64,000 bases of DNA from CBDEFX01 sp965237635 (GTDB lineage Bacteria; Chloroflexota; Dehalococcoidia; Lucifugimonadales; CAUZJF01): assembly GCA_965237635.1 (NCBI GenBank), contig CBDEFX010000001.1, forward strand, positions 1,798,001 to 1,862,000, given 5' to 3'. Shown in pieces: positions 43,818-54,249 of the stretch (its first letter is position 1; each line of letters starts with the position of its first letter). A program made the position numbers and the translations under genes. A model generated the notes under the pieces. The model was given only the letters and a program-made list of their open reading frames with translations, was not told the DNA's origin and searched no databases.

Positions 43818-46148
43818 CTAGCGTCCCGCGCCGACCGGCTCCCGCTCCTGCTCCATTTCCAGCGCCCACTCGAACAGGGACGCGGTTGCGGGCTGGGGCT
43901 TGCGGCCCTTCAACTTCACCGGCTCCTCGGCCATGAACTCGGCCCACGAGAACAGCGACTGCTGCGGCTCAGGGGCCTCGTCGCGGCGTCCGTTGCCGTT
44001 GACCGGGACTTCGGCGTGGCCGTTGCCCAGGACCAGCTCGACGCTCGGCCCGACGCCGTTGGCGGCGTGACCGTTGCCGTTGACCGCGACGGCCTCCGGC
44101 TCGACCTCGACCGCCTTCCACCCGTCGTCCACAAGGTACTCCTCGCCTGCGGCCTCGGCGTCCCTCGCCTGGGCGAACACCGCCTCCACCGTCTCCGCTT
44201 CGTCCTCCTCCTCCCCGTTCACGATCTTCCTCGCCAACGCCAGCATCAGGTCGTCCCCGTCGTCGCCGTAGGCCGCCAGCCCGTCCTCCGGCAGCTCGCC
44301 CTCGACGGCGAGGGAGCTCTGGAGCTTCTTCGCCACCAGCTTGAGCGCGTCGGCCTGTAGCGTGCCCCGGTAGCTCATGAACACGACCTTCACCGGGCGG
44401 GTCTGCCCGATGCGCCACGACCTCCGCGACGCCTGCCGCATCGTGTACACACTGTAATCGGTTTCGTACCAGCAGATTGTAGGGAAGTCGATCAGGTCGA
44501 GGCCGGTCTGCACCAGCCTGGGGTGGCAGATCATCACGTCGATGCCCTGCTTGACCCTATCGGCCACCCACGCCTCCCTGCGGTCCGGGGCCACCGCGTC
44601 GGCCTTCATCACCGCCACCCGGAACCCGTGCCGGGTGAGGATGTCGTCCATCCTCTCGGTGACGTCCCTGGTGCCGGTGTGGGTGGCGTAGACCAGCACT
44701 CTGCGCCCCTCCAGCCGCTCCGCCGCCACCAGGTCCAGCAGGGCCTTCTCCTTGGGGTAGATCTTCTCCTCGGAGAGCGGAGGCACCTGCACGATGACGT
44801 CGCCGGTCCTGGGGTCGAACACCGTCTCGCCCCGCGTGCAGCCGTCGGGGTAGGCCAGCAGGGTCTGAAGGTACGCCGCCAGCAGCCGCTTTGAGCCCTT
44901 GGCCAGAGCGTCGGCCAGCGCCTCGCGGAGCTTGTCGAAGACGTGGTTGTAGGCCCCGCGCTGGGTGTAGCCCGTCGCGTCCTCCTCCGAGTCCATCGAG
45001 GAGAGCAGAATCTGCTCCTCGTAGGGGGGCAGGCCCGAGGCCACGTCCGAGAGTCTGAGGAACACGGTGTTTCCTATCAGGTGGAACAGAGCCGAGGGCG
45101 CGAGGCCCGGCCTCTCCCGCGTCACCTTGCGGTACTTTCTGCGCCGGCTGTACCTGCCGTCCTCCACCGAGTCGTTGTCGGGCTTGCCGATGGTGTGCTC
45201 CTCGAAGCCGTAGCGCTGAATCCAGCGGTGCTCGTCGGAGCGCCCGAACTCGGTCCTGATCTCAGGCGAGAACCGATAGAGCAGGTGGAACAGCGTCGAG
45301 CTGTACCCTCCAGTCAAAGTGCCTGTCAGGGTGAGGGACTTGCCGCAGGCGTCGGCGAGCACCCCCGCCGCGATGCCCTGGGCTGAGCCGCGCCCCTTAT
45401 ATTCGTGAATCTCATCCCCCACCAGCAGGTCGAAGAAGCCCCGCATCCTGTTCTTCACGTAGTCGGCGAGCGGGTACCTCTTGGGGCCGGAGGGGTCGGC
45501 CTGCCAGAGGGCCGAGCCGCAGTGGCCGCAGACGCGCTTCCTGCGGGACAGGTCCTCGTCGGTCAGGGGCACGCCGTCTTTGTCCACTATCTGCGCGGCG
45601 CAGACCGGGCAGCAGGGGACGCGGAAGGGCTCCCCCGTCTCCTCGTCCCTGATGAGCCTGCCCCCCGACGCGGCCCACCGCTTGACGACGGCGGGCATCC
45701 AGCGGTAGGACAGCTTCGCCCGCTCCCGTGACATCACGGCGAAGAGGGGTCCTGAGCCTACGGAGAGCCGCAGCCGCTCCAGGTCGGTGATGGAGGTCAC
45801 GATGACGGCGCGGGCGAAGGGCGCCGTCGCTTCCACCTCCCGCTTCCACTTTCTGGTCAGGTGGGGCGGGCAAAGGACCAGAATCCTCTTGAAGCCCGCC
45901 ATGAGCGCGGCGCTGGCGGCGATGAACGTCTTTCCCGTACCCATCTCCCCGACCACGGTGGTTCCCCGGTGGGCTTCGAGGGAGAGAGCCGCGCCTCTTA
46001 TGGCGTCCGCCTGCGCCCCCAGGGGGGAGCGGAGCAGCATCGGGAGCTTGCGCCCGTTCTCCGAGGGCCGGTAGAGGGGCGGGTAGGACTCCACCACCCG
46101 CTGGGCGATGGCGTCGCGGTACGTGTCTATGAATCCTGCCAGGTCCAT
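43818..46148 (-). CDS. SNF2-like DEAD/DEAH-box helicase with zinc finger (module 2)
   Basis: 776 residues, paralogue of the protein at 7079-9442 with most residues identical through the motor: Walker A G-E-M-G-T-G-K-T, zinc finger C-C-P-V-C and C-G-H-C-G, motif II D-E-I-H (D-E-V-H in module 1), motif VI R-Q-A-S-R-R-S-W-R-I-G-Q. The Gly/Asn linker and tail differ in length, but the Q-Q-S-L-F-S-W-A-E-F-M peptide is kept, suggesting a binding motif. Last gene of a long leftward operon. AAGGAAGGAGAAAGAAC precedes the ATG. Protein displacement or remodelling on DNA is inferred from SNF2 membership. Confidence 0.9.
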   Translation of the reverse strand: MDLAGFIDTYRDAIAQRVVESYPPLYRPSENGRKLPMLLRSPLGAQADAIRGAALSLEAHRGTTVVGEMGTGKTFIAASAALMAGFKRILVLCPPHLTRKWKREVEATAPFARAVIVTSITDLERLRLSVGSGPLFAVMSRERAKLSYRWMPAVVKRWAASGGRLIRDEETGEPFRVPCCPVCAAQIVDKDGVPLTDEDLSRRKRVCGHCGSALWQADPSGPKRYPLADYVKNRMRGFFDLLVGDEIHEYKGRGSAQGIAAGVLADACGKSLTLTGTLTGGYSSTLFHLLYRFSPEIRTEFGRSDEHRWIQRYGFEEHTIGKPDNDSVEDGRYSRRRKYRKVTRERPGLAPSALFHLIGNTVFLRLSDVASGLPPYEEQILLSSMDSEEDATGYTQRGAYNHVFDKLREALADALAKGSKRLLAAYLQTLLAYPDGCTRGETVFDPRTGDVIVQVPPLSEEKIYPKEKALLDLVAAERLEGRRVLVYATHTGTRDVTERMDDILTRHGFRVAVMKADAVAPDRREAWVADRVKQGIDVMICHPRLVQTGLDLIDFPTICWYETDYSVYTMRQASRRSWRIGQTRPVKVVFMSYRGTLQADALKLVAKKLQSSLAVEGELPEDGLAAYGDDGDDLMLALARKIVNGEEEDEAETVEAVFAQARDAEAAGEEYLVDDGWKAVEVEPEAVAVNGNGHAANGVGPSVELVLGNGHAEVPVNGNGRRDEAPEPQQSLFSWAEFMAEEPVKLKGRKPQPATASLFEWALEMEQEREPVGAGR

Positions 46149-46212
46149 GTTCTTTCTCCTTCCTTATATAAGGGTGTGCTCCTGGGGTTGCTTCCCGGTC
46201 GTGACAAAGGGG

Positions 46213-46252
46213 GAGGCCCGATCGGTTCCCAAGAGAGGGATGATGGGGCCTC
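46213..46252 (-). other. Intercistronic hairpin before the helicase (module 2)
   Basis: Stem GAGGCCC / GGGCCTC with a 26-nt loop that can pair further (CCCTCTCTTGGGAACC). Counterpart of 7000-7030. Confidence 0.5.
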
Positions 46253-46276
46253 GTGGCGCGGCTCCGGGCGAGCCGT

Positions 46277-46471
46277 CTATGCGGCTTCGGCGTCGAGCTC
46301 CCGCCCCTTGGCGTCGCCGGGGCAGCCGCCCTTCATGTGGTACGCCTTGGGCGGGGAGGCGACGACCCTTCCGTGAATCACGTCCACCGAGGAGGTCCGC
46401 ACGTGGGGCTCCCCGGAGCGGATGGGCTGCCCGCACCGGCAGCAGGCGTCAACGCTCATCGTCATCTGCAT
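46277..46471 (-). CDS. Small Cys-rich protein (module 2, 64 aa)
   Basis: Same length as its copy at 6781-6975, with conserved C-C-R-C-G-Q-P-I, G-E-P, Y-H-M-K-G and a late Cys. Differences are concentrated in the C-terminal 15 residues. AAAGAGAGGCTTAAAG precedes the ATG. It is flanked by hairpins, as in module 1. Confidence 0.72.
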   Translation of the reverse strand: MQMTMSVDACCRCGQPIRSGEPHVRTSSVDVIHGRVVASPPKAYHMKGGCPGDAKGRELDAEAA

Positions 46472-46525
46472 CTTTAAGCCTCTCTTTCCTTTATATAGGG
46501 GTGTTGCGTTTCGTCCGAACGAAGC

Positions 46526-46562
46526 GAGGCCCCGCCGTTCTCTTGGGAACCGATGGGGCCTC
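46526..46562 (-). other. Intercistronic hairpin after the methyltransferase (module 2)
   Basis: Perfect stem GAGGCCCC / GGGGCCTC. The loop CATCGGTTCCCAAGAGAACG has its own small inverted repeat. Counterpart of 6692-6727, with different inner bases but preserved pairing. Confidence 0.6.
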
Positions 46563-46587
46563 GTGATGCGGCTCTATGGTGAGCCGT

Positions 46588-47625
46588 CTACGCGGCGATG
46601 TCCATGATCTCGCCGTCCTCAAGTCCCAGGGCGACCACGGTGGTCTTGAGCCTCTCCCGGTAGGTCTCCTTGTCCGGGGTGGACTCAACCAGCACCATCT
46701 CCTTGCTGGTCCTGCCCTTGACGAGAATGCGCCGTCCCCCGGCCTCCAGCGCCAGGTTGTCCAGGAACCCCGCCGCCACCAGCATCGCCATGTGGCCCCT
46801 CCGCAGGGGCATCAGCGGACGGGTGCGCTGGTCCTTCGCGGGCCACAGGGTGTCGGCGATCTCCGCGCTGGTCCACAGCCCCGAACGGCGGGCCTCCGCA
46901 GCAGCCGCCACCGGATCGACGGTGCGGGTGGTGAACAGGATGTCCCCCATTGGCGTGGCGGGTGCGCTGTAGGGCGGATAGGGGTACGACGCCATCCGCT
47001 CCGGCTCTCCCTCGGCCCACTCCCTCACCATCTCCTCTGCGGAGGCGTCGTAGCTCGGGTCCGCCTTCCGGTAGCCCATGAGCGCCACCTGGTCGAACAC
47101 CTCCCGTTCGGCGTCGGGGAATGCCCAGCACCGCATCCGCCCGTAGTGGGAGGCCAGGAATCTGGCCGACACCGCGAGCCGGTGCTTGGGGACGATGAAC
47201 ACCAGCAGCCCGCCGTCCGCCAGGTAGCGGGTGCAGGCCGTCAGAAATGCGTGCTCCACCCGCTTGTCTTCCCGGTCCCAATCATAGGGGGGGTTGACGA
47301 AAGCGAGGCCGAAGGCCCCGTTGGCGATTGAGGTCTGGAACAGGTCCGCGGCCAGGGCGCGGTCGAGCCGCCCTTCGGCCTCCTCCGCCCTGTCCCGGTG
47401 CAGCTCCACGCCGTAGGTCTCGATGGGCAGGCTGTTGGTCCCGCCCAGGCGCTGGGCGAGCTGCGCCAACGCCTCCCCCGCCCCGCAGCAGGGGTCGAGG
47501 ATGCGGACCGACTCCCGGTTCCGGTGGTAGTAGCCTGCGGGCACGCGAATCAGCCCGGCTATCAGGTCAACGACCCTGGGCGGCGTGGGGTAAAAGCCCC
47601 CTTTTGCTTGCGCTGCCAGTCTCAT
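46588..47625 (-). CDS. DUF6094-type SAM-dependent DNA adenine methyltransferase (module 2)
   Basis: 345 residues beginning M-R-L-A-A-Q-A-K-G-G-F-Y-P-T-P, like module 1. Motif I I-L-D-P-C-C-G-A-G-E-A-L and motif IV F-V-N-P-P-Y-D intact; a segment V-P-K-H-R-L-A-V-S-A-R follows motif IV. The ATG at 47625 is chosen because AAGGAGG lies 6 bases upstream; the frame extends 6 codons further without such a signal. It starts right at the stop of the zinc-ribbon gene. The C-terminal R-I-L-V-K-G-R-T-S-K-E-M motif is identical in both copies, so it probably matters for function. Target sequence unknown. Confidence 0.87.
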   Translation of the reverse strand: MRLAAQAKGGFYPTPPRVVDLIAGLIRVPAGYYHRNRESVRILDPCCGAGEALAQLAQRLGGTNSLPIETYGVELHRDRAEEAEGRLDRALAADLFQTSIANGAFGLAFVNPPYDWDREDKRVEHAFLTACTRYLADGGLLVFIVPKHRLAVSARFLASHYGRMRCWAFPDAEREVFDQVALMGYRKADPSYDASAEEMVREWAEGEPERMASYPYPPYSAPATPMGDILFTTRTVDPVAAAAEARRSGLWTSAEIADTLWPAKDQRTRPLMPLRRGHMAMLVAAGFLDNLALEAGGRRILVKGRTSKEMVLVESTPDKETYRERLKTTVVALGLEDGEIMDIAA

Positions 47626-47626
47626 G

Positions 47627-47890
47627 TCAGTCCTCCTTCTCAATCAGGCTGTAGGTCGTCTTGTAGGGGTGAATGTACAGGGGGTCGGGATTGCGGAAGC
47701 GGCAGTTCCTCTTCGCCCTGGGTGGCGGCGCGTAGTCCTCGGCGGACACCGCCTGGAATACCACCTGGACGCCGCAGGACGCGCAGTGGTAGATCTCTCC
47801 CGTGTGGATGTCCCTGTCGATCTCCTCCACCTGCGCGAACCGCTCATCGCAGCTTGGGCAGGTGAAGTAGATGGTCTGGTCCCTGTTCAT
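47627..47890 (-). CDS. Zinc-ribbon protein (module 2, 87 aa)
   Basis: M-N-R-D-Q-T-I-Y-F-T-C-P-S-C-D-E-R-F and Y-H-C-A-S-C-G-V form the two zinc knuckles. The third cluster of the module 1 copy is reduced here to C-R-F-R-N-P-D. AAGGAGATAGAC precedes the ATG. The stop codon lies inside the methyltransferase's ribosome-binding region, which couples the two genes. Confidence 0.75.
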   Translation of the reverse strand: MNRDQTIYFTCPSCDERFAQVEEIDRDIHTGEIYHCASCGVQVVFQAVSAEDYAPPPRAKRNCRFRNPDPLYIHPYKTTYSLIEKED

Positions 47891-47892
47891 GT

Positions 47893-48291
47893 CTATCTCC
47901 TTTCCGTGTTGTTTGTCCCGACCCCCACCACCTCTCCGGTGGCGAGGGTGCGCTGGTAGCAGAGCACCTGCGCGGTGCCCGCCTCCTCCGCGCACGCTGT
48001 GCAGAAGGCCGTTATCAGCTCGGCGTGGTTGGCGACGACCACCCGCCGCGCCAGCGCCGAGCCGCCCTCCGGGGTGTCGTGGCGGTACAGCGTTACCCTG
48101 GGGTCTCCGCGCTCCGCCTCCGTCGCCCTCCTGTAGAAGTGGGGCTGAGCGGAGGCGCACAGGTGGGCAGAGCCGTCGTGCTCGCAGAAGCGGCACGTCG
48201 TCCCGTCGGGCGAGAAGCGCCGCCATGCGCCGACGTTGCGGTGGTTCCGCCGCTTGCTGGGCCGCTTGGCCCGCTTCAGCGTTCTATCCAT
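47893..48291 (-). CDS. Small zinc-binding protein (module 2, 132 aa)
   Basis: Nearly identical in the first 55 residues to the copy at 4959-5357 (basic N-terminus, C-R-F-C-E-H-D-G-S-A-H-L-C), with the later F-C-T-A-C-A-E-E and V-L-C-Y-Q-R-T kept. Overlaps the preceding gene by 8 bases, exactly as in module 1. No named family known to me. Confidence 0.73.
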   Translation of the reverse strand: MDRTLKRAKRPSKRRNHRNVGAWRRFSPDGTTCRFCEHDGSAHLCASAQPHFYRRATEAERGDPRVTLYRHDTPEGGSALARRVVVANHAELITAFCTACAEEAGTAQVLCYQRTLATGEVVGVGTNNTERR

Positions 48292-48919
48292 CTTCCCCTC
48301 CCTTCTCCTCGGGCAGCGCCACCCTTCCCGACGCCACCGCATCGGAGAGGTCCTCCCTGAGCCGCTTCCCATCGGGGTTGCAGCGGTAGGCGACGACCCC
48401 GGAGGACTGGAGCGGCGCGATCTCCCCGGTCTCCAGGCCCCGGTCCCACAGCCAGCCGGTCCAGGAGCGGTGCAGGGGGAGCGGGCTTCTCTTGTCGAGG
48501 AATCGGCGGTGAATCTCCGGCGCTTCCTCCTCGCTCTGCGCCAGCAGCAGGAAGTCGTCCCGCTCGAAGGCGTACTCCGCAGTCTTGGTATATATCAGGG
48601 CGTGCCATCCGCCACTCACCGGCAGCTTCGCTATCTTCGTCGTCCAGGTGCCTATGGTGGCGTAGGGTATGGAGCAGCGCTGGTATCCCTCGCTCAGCGC
48701 CATGCCCTCGGCCCCCTTGATGATGTGGGCGACGTCGGGAGGCTGCTTGAGCAGGGAGGCCCAGATGGCCTTGAGCGCCGTCTGGCTTCCCACCATCGAC
48801 AGGAACCAGAGTCCCTGGGAGTCGGGGTCCCGGGCGAAGGCGTCGGCGGTGGCGCTGAAGCCGCCCGCCGTGATTGTGTACAGGTCTTCGGGGTCGAGGG
48901 TGTTGTGAGTCGCAAGCAT
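48284..48919 (-). CDS. Conserved protein of unknown function (module 2, 211 aa)
   Basis: Paralogue of 4334-4966, longer by one residue. Conserved blocks: D-P-E-D-L-Y-T-I-T-A-G-G-F-S-A-T-A, W-F-L-S-M-V-G-S-Q-T-A-L-K, W-T-T-K-I-A, F-E-R-D-D-F-L-L-L-A-Q-S-E and L-P-L-H-R-S-W. No signal peptide or membrane segment. AAGGAGACATACC precedes the ATG. The strong conservation against changing flanks says it is an essential part of the module. Confidence 0.75.
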   Translation of the reverse strand: MLATHNTLDPEDLYTITAGGFSATADAFARDPDSQGLWFLSMVGSQTALKAIWASLLKQPPDVAHIIKGAEGMALSEGYQRCSIPYATIGTWTTKIAKLPVSGGWHALIYTKTAEYAFERDDFLLLAQSEEEAPEIHRRFLDKRSPLPLHRSWTGWLWDRGLETGEIAPLQSSGVVAYRCNPDGKRLREDLSDAVASGRVALPEEKGGEDG

Positions 48920-48957
48920 GGTATGTCTCCTTAGTATCGTGTGTGTTGAGTCGATGC

Positions 48958-48976
48958 GCGGGGAGCGGGTCCCCGC
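48958..48976 (-). other. Intercistronic hairpin after the RadC-like gene (module 2)
   Basis: Compact stem GCGGGGA / TCCCCGC with a 5-nt loop, followed downstream of the gene by a second possible stem (GGCCGGACT / AGGCCGGTC, 48986-49006). Confidence 0.5.
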
Positions 48977-49012
48977 GTGAGGGCCGGACTGGGAGGCCGG
49001 TCTTGTGGAGCG

Positions 49013-49543
49013 TCAGGGCATCAGACCCCGCTCCTTGAGGCTCACCGCCCTGTCGCCGCCGATGATGATGTGGTCCAGAAGCTCGATGCTCAGGAGCTTG
49101 GCCGCCTGCGCCAACTCACGGGTGATCGCCACGTCCTCGGGGCTCGGCGTGGGGTCTGCCGAAGGGTGATTGTGGCTGACGATGATGCTGGGGACGGCCT
49201 CGACCACGGCGGGCCGGAGCACCTCGGCGGGGCGCACCACCGACGAATTTATATTTCCCTGGTAGACCACCCTCTGGCCGACGACCAGGTTCTTGGTGTT
49301 CAGGAGCAGCACCCGAAGCTGCTCCTGGGCCAGGGCGGACATCTCCGGCCCCAGCAGACGCCGCACGTCATCGGGAGAGGAGATGGCGGGAAGCTCTCCC
49401 CTGGGGCGCTCCGGGTGCGTCGCCACCTCGTAGCGCACCGCCAGCTCCCCCAGCAGGCTCAGGTTGCTCCGCAGGGCGTCCAGCAGCGCCTGTTCCTGGG
49501 TGGCCGGGGTCTTGCTCTGCGCGGCCTGTTTCTTCCGAGTCAT
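49013..49543 (-). CDS. radC-like: RadC-like JAB-domain protein (module 2)
   Basis: 176 residues. JAB signature S-H-N-H-P-S-A-D-P-T-P-S-P-E-D is conserved with module 1, as is V-V-Y-Q-G-N. The N-terminal tail is longer and Ala/Gln-rich. AAGGAGGATGAC precedes the ATG. It stands between SSB and the unknown 211-aa protein as in module 1. Function of stand-alone RadC proteins on mobile elements is not settled; DNA repair or anti-restriction are the usual proposals. Confidence 0.88.
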   Translation of the reverse strand: MTRKKQAAQSKTPATQEQALLDALRSNLSLLGELAVRYEVATHPERPRGELPAISSPDDVRRLLGPEMSALAQEQLRVLLLNTKNLVVGQRVVYQGNINSSVVRPAEVLRPAVVEAVPSIIVSHNHPSADPTPSPEDVAITRELAQAAKLLSIELLDHIIIGGDRAVSLKERGLMP

Positions 49544-49626
49544 GTCATCCTCCTTGCTTCGCTATTCGTCTGAAACGAAAACGGGGTTGCGCCCGGTCTG
49601 GCGGGCGGCGATGTTCCGGTAGCGGG

Positions 49627-50016
49627 CTAGAAGGGCGAGGCGTCAGCCGCCTGCCCGTCGTCGCCGTCCTCCTTCGCCGTGCGCTCGCCGGTGCGGGAGG
49701 AGTCCAGGAACACGACCTCGGAGGCGTGGACCTCCGTGGAGTAGCGGCGCTGGCCGTCCTCGCCCTCCCAGATGCGCTGCGCCAGGCGACCGGCGACGTA
49801 GACCCTCTGGCCTTTGCTCACAAACTCATTCACGGCCTCCGCCAGCTTGTCCCAGCAGACGACGGTGTGCCAGTCGGCGGTCGTTTCCCCATTCTGGCGG
49901 CGGCGGTCCGTCGCCAGCCGGAGCTGGGTGTAGGCGATGCCGCCCTGGGTATATTTCATCTCAGGGTCCGTCCCGACCCTTCCGAGCAGGTCAACTCTGT
50001 TGATGGTTCTCGACAT
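49627..50016 (-). CDS. ssb: Single-stranded DNA-binding protein, intact (module 2)
   Basis: 129 residues: N-R-V-D-L-L-G-R-V-G-T-D-P-E-M opening, L-R-L-A-T-D-R-R-R-Q, W-H-T-V-V-C-W, V-Y-V-A-G-R-L and an acidic tail ending D-A-S-P-F, near the D-x-P-F tip that recruits partner proteins in bacterial SSBs. AAAGGAGAGTCGAA precedes the ATG. It is uninterrupted, unlike the intron-split copy at 3263-3600, and shows where that intron sits (after the T of the Tyr codon in K-Y-T). It likely coats ssDNA during transfer, replication and Rad52 annealing. Confidence 0.92.
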   Translation of the reverse strand: MSRTINRVDLLGRVGTDPEMKYTQGGIAYTQLRLATDRRRQNGETTADWHTVVCWDKLAEAVNEFVSKGQRVYVAGRLAQRIWEGEDGQRRYSTEVHASEVVFLDSSRTGERTAKEDGDDGQAADASPF

Positions 50017-50076
50017 TTCGACTCTCCTTTAGGTGAAGTAGTGCGGGTCTTGCCGCGCCCGATTTGAAACGAAAGC

Positions 50077-50108
50077 GGGGCCGCCCCCTGTGGAGGGAAA
50101 GCGGCCCC
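50077..50108 (-). other. Intercistronic hairpin upstream of ssb (module 2)
   Basis: Perfect stem GGGGCCGC / GCGGCCCC with a 16-nt loop, then GCTTTCG. It has the same stem as the hairpin at 3651-3682 with a different loop sequence. Confidence 0.6.
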
Positions 50109-50133
50109 GTCCTGCGCTGCCGCCAGGGAGCGT

Positions 50134-51201
50134 CTAGCTCACCCGCACGTACTCGGAGTCGTGCTCGGTGACGATCTCGGCCCTGGTCTCCGGTTCCAGC
50201 AGGGCGTTGAGCTTGCGGTAGTCAACGGAGTATCGTTTCGACTGAACCAGGCTGACCGTGCGGCCCTCGATGGCCTCCTTCTCCGTGCCCCGCTGGCGCA
50301 TCCACACCTTCAGGGTGTCCAGCGCCGCTCGTTTGGCCCGCTCAGGTTCCTTCAACGCTTCCTGGGCCGCCGCGTAAGCGACCACCGCCTCCCGCGCCTC
50401 CTCCGCGCTCACCTCCTTTTCTTCGGTCTCCGCCTCCTCCGCCGCCGGCTCGCGTCCCGGCAGGCAGGTGTTGAGGAAGGGGCAGCCGCTGCACCGCCAG
50501 CTCCCTACGGGGAAGTCCCGCTCCGGCAGGACGTGGGGGTCCTCTCCGTGCAGGGCATGGTGCTCGGCAAGCTCGCCGAGCCGGGATCGGACGGTTTCCA
50601 GAGCCTGCTCCACCCGGTCGGCGGGTATCACCTCGTAGTCCCACCCCCGGCTCGCCGTGTCCATCGTGGCGATCACCGCGTCGCGGGCCGCACCGTAGGT
50701 TCCGTAGGTGTAGATAGCAGCCTGCGCCACCGAGTCGGGGTGGCTGCGCTCCGCCCCCAGGGTCCGCCAATGCTTGAAGGCCCCAGGCCCCCTGGTCTTG
50801 ACCTCGATGACCGCCTCGCCGCCGAACAGGGGCATGACCCCCGTGGCGTCGGGATGGCCCGTCACTTTCAGGTTCGGGGCGAGCTGCACCGACACCGGCT
50901 TCGGGTCGTGAGGGTCGGCGGGAGTGACCTCCCAACCGGCCCGCTCCATCGCCCGCAGCACCACCGGCTCAAGGGCGTTCCCCGCCTCCATGACGGTCAG
51001 CGAATCCTCGGTGGGGGTCGTGGAGGGCTGGTGTCCGGTGGCGGTATACCAGAGGGCGCGGCGGCAGCCGCCCACCGCCGAGGCCCGTATCTCAAGCTGC
51101 CCGTCCTCGTCGAAGCGGGCGTTGGGACGGGAGTAGGCGTCCGCCTTGTCATCGGACGGAATCTGTCCTGTACCGGGTCCGGGGTCTGTGTTCTTCTCCA
51201 T
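50134..51201 (-). CDS. PD-(D/E)XK nuclease of the RecB/Cas4-like group
   Basis: 355 residues. Nuclease core: G-H-P-D-A-T-G (catalytic Asp near 118), V-I-E-V-K-T-R-G (E-x-K near 133) and Q-A-A-I-Y-T-Y motif downstream, the Q-x-x-x-Y of RecB-type nucleases. An upstream Cys (G-G-C-R-R-A-L-W-Y) and a later C-S-G-C-P-F-L-N-T-C could form the four-Cys iron-sulphur site seen in Cas4/AddB. The C-terminal 110 residues are charged helical. It could trim DNA ends for the Rad52 and SSB encoded nearby. No cas genes are present, so a CRISPR role is not supported. AAAGGAGGACACGAC precedes the ATG. Confidence 0.85.
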   Translation of the reverse strand: MEKNTDPGPGTGQIPSDDKADAYSRPNARFDEDGQLEIRASAVGGCRRALWYTATGHQPSTTPTEDSLTVMEAGNALEPVVLRAMERAGWEVTPADPHDPKPVSVQLAPNLKVTGHPDATGVMPLFGGEAVIEVKTRGPGAFKHWRTLGAERSHPDSVAQAAIYTYGTYGAARDAVIATMDTASRGWDYEVIPADRVEQALETVRSRLGELAEHHALHGEDPHVLPERDFPVGSWRCSGCPFLNTCLPGREPAAEEAETEEKEVSAEEAREAVVAYAAAQEALKEPERAKRAALDTLKVWMRQRGTEKEAIEGRTVSLVQSKRYSVDYRKLNALLEPETRAEIVTEHDSEYVRVS

Positions 51202-51233
51202 GTCGTGTCCTCCTTTTGTCCTGTAGATGAGAA

Positions 51234-51265
51234 GCGGGGCAAGCCCCCGAAGGAACGAGCCCCGC
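51234..51265 (-). other. Intercistronic hairpin upstream of the nuclease gene
   Basis: Stem GCGGGGC / GCCCCGC; the loop contains CTTCGGGGG, which can extend the stem. Followed in the transcript by TTCTCATC. Confidence 0.6.
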
Positions 51266-51308
51266 TAGATTGATTGTTCCCGTTGTCCGCGCCGCTCATG
51301 GGGGAAGG

Positions 51309-51719
51309 TCAAGGATGCCTGGGACCGGGAACCGGCTGTGACGGCGCCGGGTTGCCCAGCGCATCCTCCACGCGCCTGATGTCCCCTGCGGTCAACCAGT
51401 TGTGCGCGTTGAATGTGTAGTCCAACGCCTCGTCAAACTCCGCTACTCTCTCGGGGTCCGGTCGGCGGTGCGCTTCGATCCTCGGAGCTTCCGGCGTGTT
51501 CGGGAAGGTCGTGTGAAGCTGGCTGCACCGCTTGCAGTGCCAGCCTGTTTTCCCGGCGTACCCCACGCCTGGCCGCGCGTAGGAGTAGCCGCACCCGCAG
51601 ACCTCCATAGATAGGCGAACGTGCTCCCTGATCCTCCCTTCTCTGTCTCTCAGGGTGGCCAGCTTGAACCTTGGATTGACTATGACCCGGTCCCCGATGG
51701 TCTGGGAGTCGTTGTGCAT
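51309..51719 (-). CDS. Small zinc-binding protein of unknown function (136 aa)
   Basis: Starts M-H-N-D-S-Q-T-I-G-D-R at 51719 (the frame is open further upstream, but ACAGGAGGCACACA just before this ATG decides the start). Contains E-V-C-G-C-G-Y-S-Y and W-H-C-K-R-C-S-Q, a four-Cys zinc knuckle pair about 20 residues apart, and a C-terminal acidic helix. Not recognised. It lies between the nuclease and the TSCPD gene, bordered by hairpins on both sides. Confidence 0.65.
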   Translation of the reverse strand: MHNDSQTIGDRVIVNPRFKLATLRDREGRIREHVRLSMEVCGCGYSYARPGVGYAGKTGWHCKRCSQLHTTFPNTPEAPRIEAHRRPDPERVAEFDEALDYTFNAHNWLTAGDIRRVEDALGNPAPSQPVPGPRHP

Positions 51720-51788
51720 TGTGTGCCTCCTGTGCGGTGTTGATTGGGGCAGGGCCTGCCTGCCAGCCGCTTCTCCTGTAGATGGGAA

Positions 51789-51821
51789 GCGGGGCAAGCC
51801 TCCGAGAGAGTCAGGCCCCGC
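51789..51821 (-). other. Intercistronic hairpin after the TSCPD gene
   Basis: Stem GCGGGGC / GCCCCGC with a 19-nt loop, then TTCCCATC. Same outer bases as 51234-51265. Confidence 0.6.
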
Positions 51822-51850
51822 TCGATTCTTGGTTCCGTTGTCTGCGCCGC

Positions 51851-53653
<1,803 letters not shown>

Positions 53654-53657
<4 letters not shown>

Positions 53658-54154
53658 GTCCTCCCCCCTTCCCCCTGGCAGCGCGGGCGTTGCCGCCGGC
53701 ACTCGATGACCTCCATCCTCTCGTACCTCACCGCCCTCTCCGCATCGCCTGCGAACGCCTCGGCCTGCTCTCTGGTGTCGAACCGCCCGGAGGGGTCCGA
53801 AGCAAGTCCGCCCAGGTAGGCGATGACGTGGTGATGCAGCCCCGGAGGATAGTCGCGGAGATGGGGAAGCGCGGGAGCGTACTGCTCGAAGTGTTCGGCG
53901 ACCCTGATTGCCATCTCCCTGTCCCGGTCGTCGCCGATGCCCAGCAGCGTCCTGACGATGGGCTCCTCGCAGTCCTCCTCGGCGAAGGTCTGGTGGAACA
54001 TCGCGTCCCGGACGGCGCGGGGGAGGGAGGCCCATCGCCCCAGGCTCAGCTTCAGCCCGCCGTGGCCCGCCGTCGAGACTCTCAAGACGCCCTCGGCCAG
54101 TTCCTGGGCGTCCTGGGGAGGCCCCCAGGGTGTGTCCATTGTCGTCCTTGTCAT
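53654..54154 (-). CDS. Conserved protein of unknown function (166 aa)
   Basis: Starts M-T-R-T-T-M-D-T-P-W-G at 54154 with AAAGGAGAGACGAA upstream. Not recognised. It is acidic with a central W-A-S-L-P-R-A-V-R-D-A-M-F segment and G-I-G-D-D-R-D-R-E-M-A-I-R, probably helical, with no membrane segment. Its stop overlaps the TSCPD start as ATGA, so the two are translationally coupled and may work together. Confidence 0.65.
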
Positions 54155-54190
54155 TTCGTCTCTCCTTTCGTCCTGTCCTGTAGTGAAAGA

Positions 54191-54222
54191 GCGGGACCGT
54201 TCCCCGAAGGAGACGGCCCCGC
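54191..54222 (-). other. Intercistronic hairpin after the Rad52-like gene
   Basis: Stem GCGGGGCCGT / ACGGTCCCGC with one G-T pair; the loop contains CTTCGG. Followed by TCTTTCACT. Confidence 0.6.
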
Positions 54223-54249
54223 GCCGCGCTTCGTCGAGGAGCGTCCGGC

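Noticed and set aside
50134..51201. Cas4 of a CRISPR system
   Set aside because: Only the nuclease superfamily resemblance is seen; no other cas gene or array in the window.
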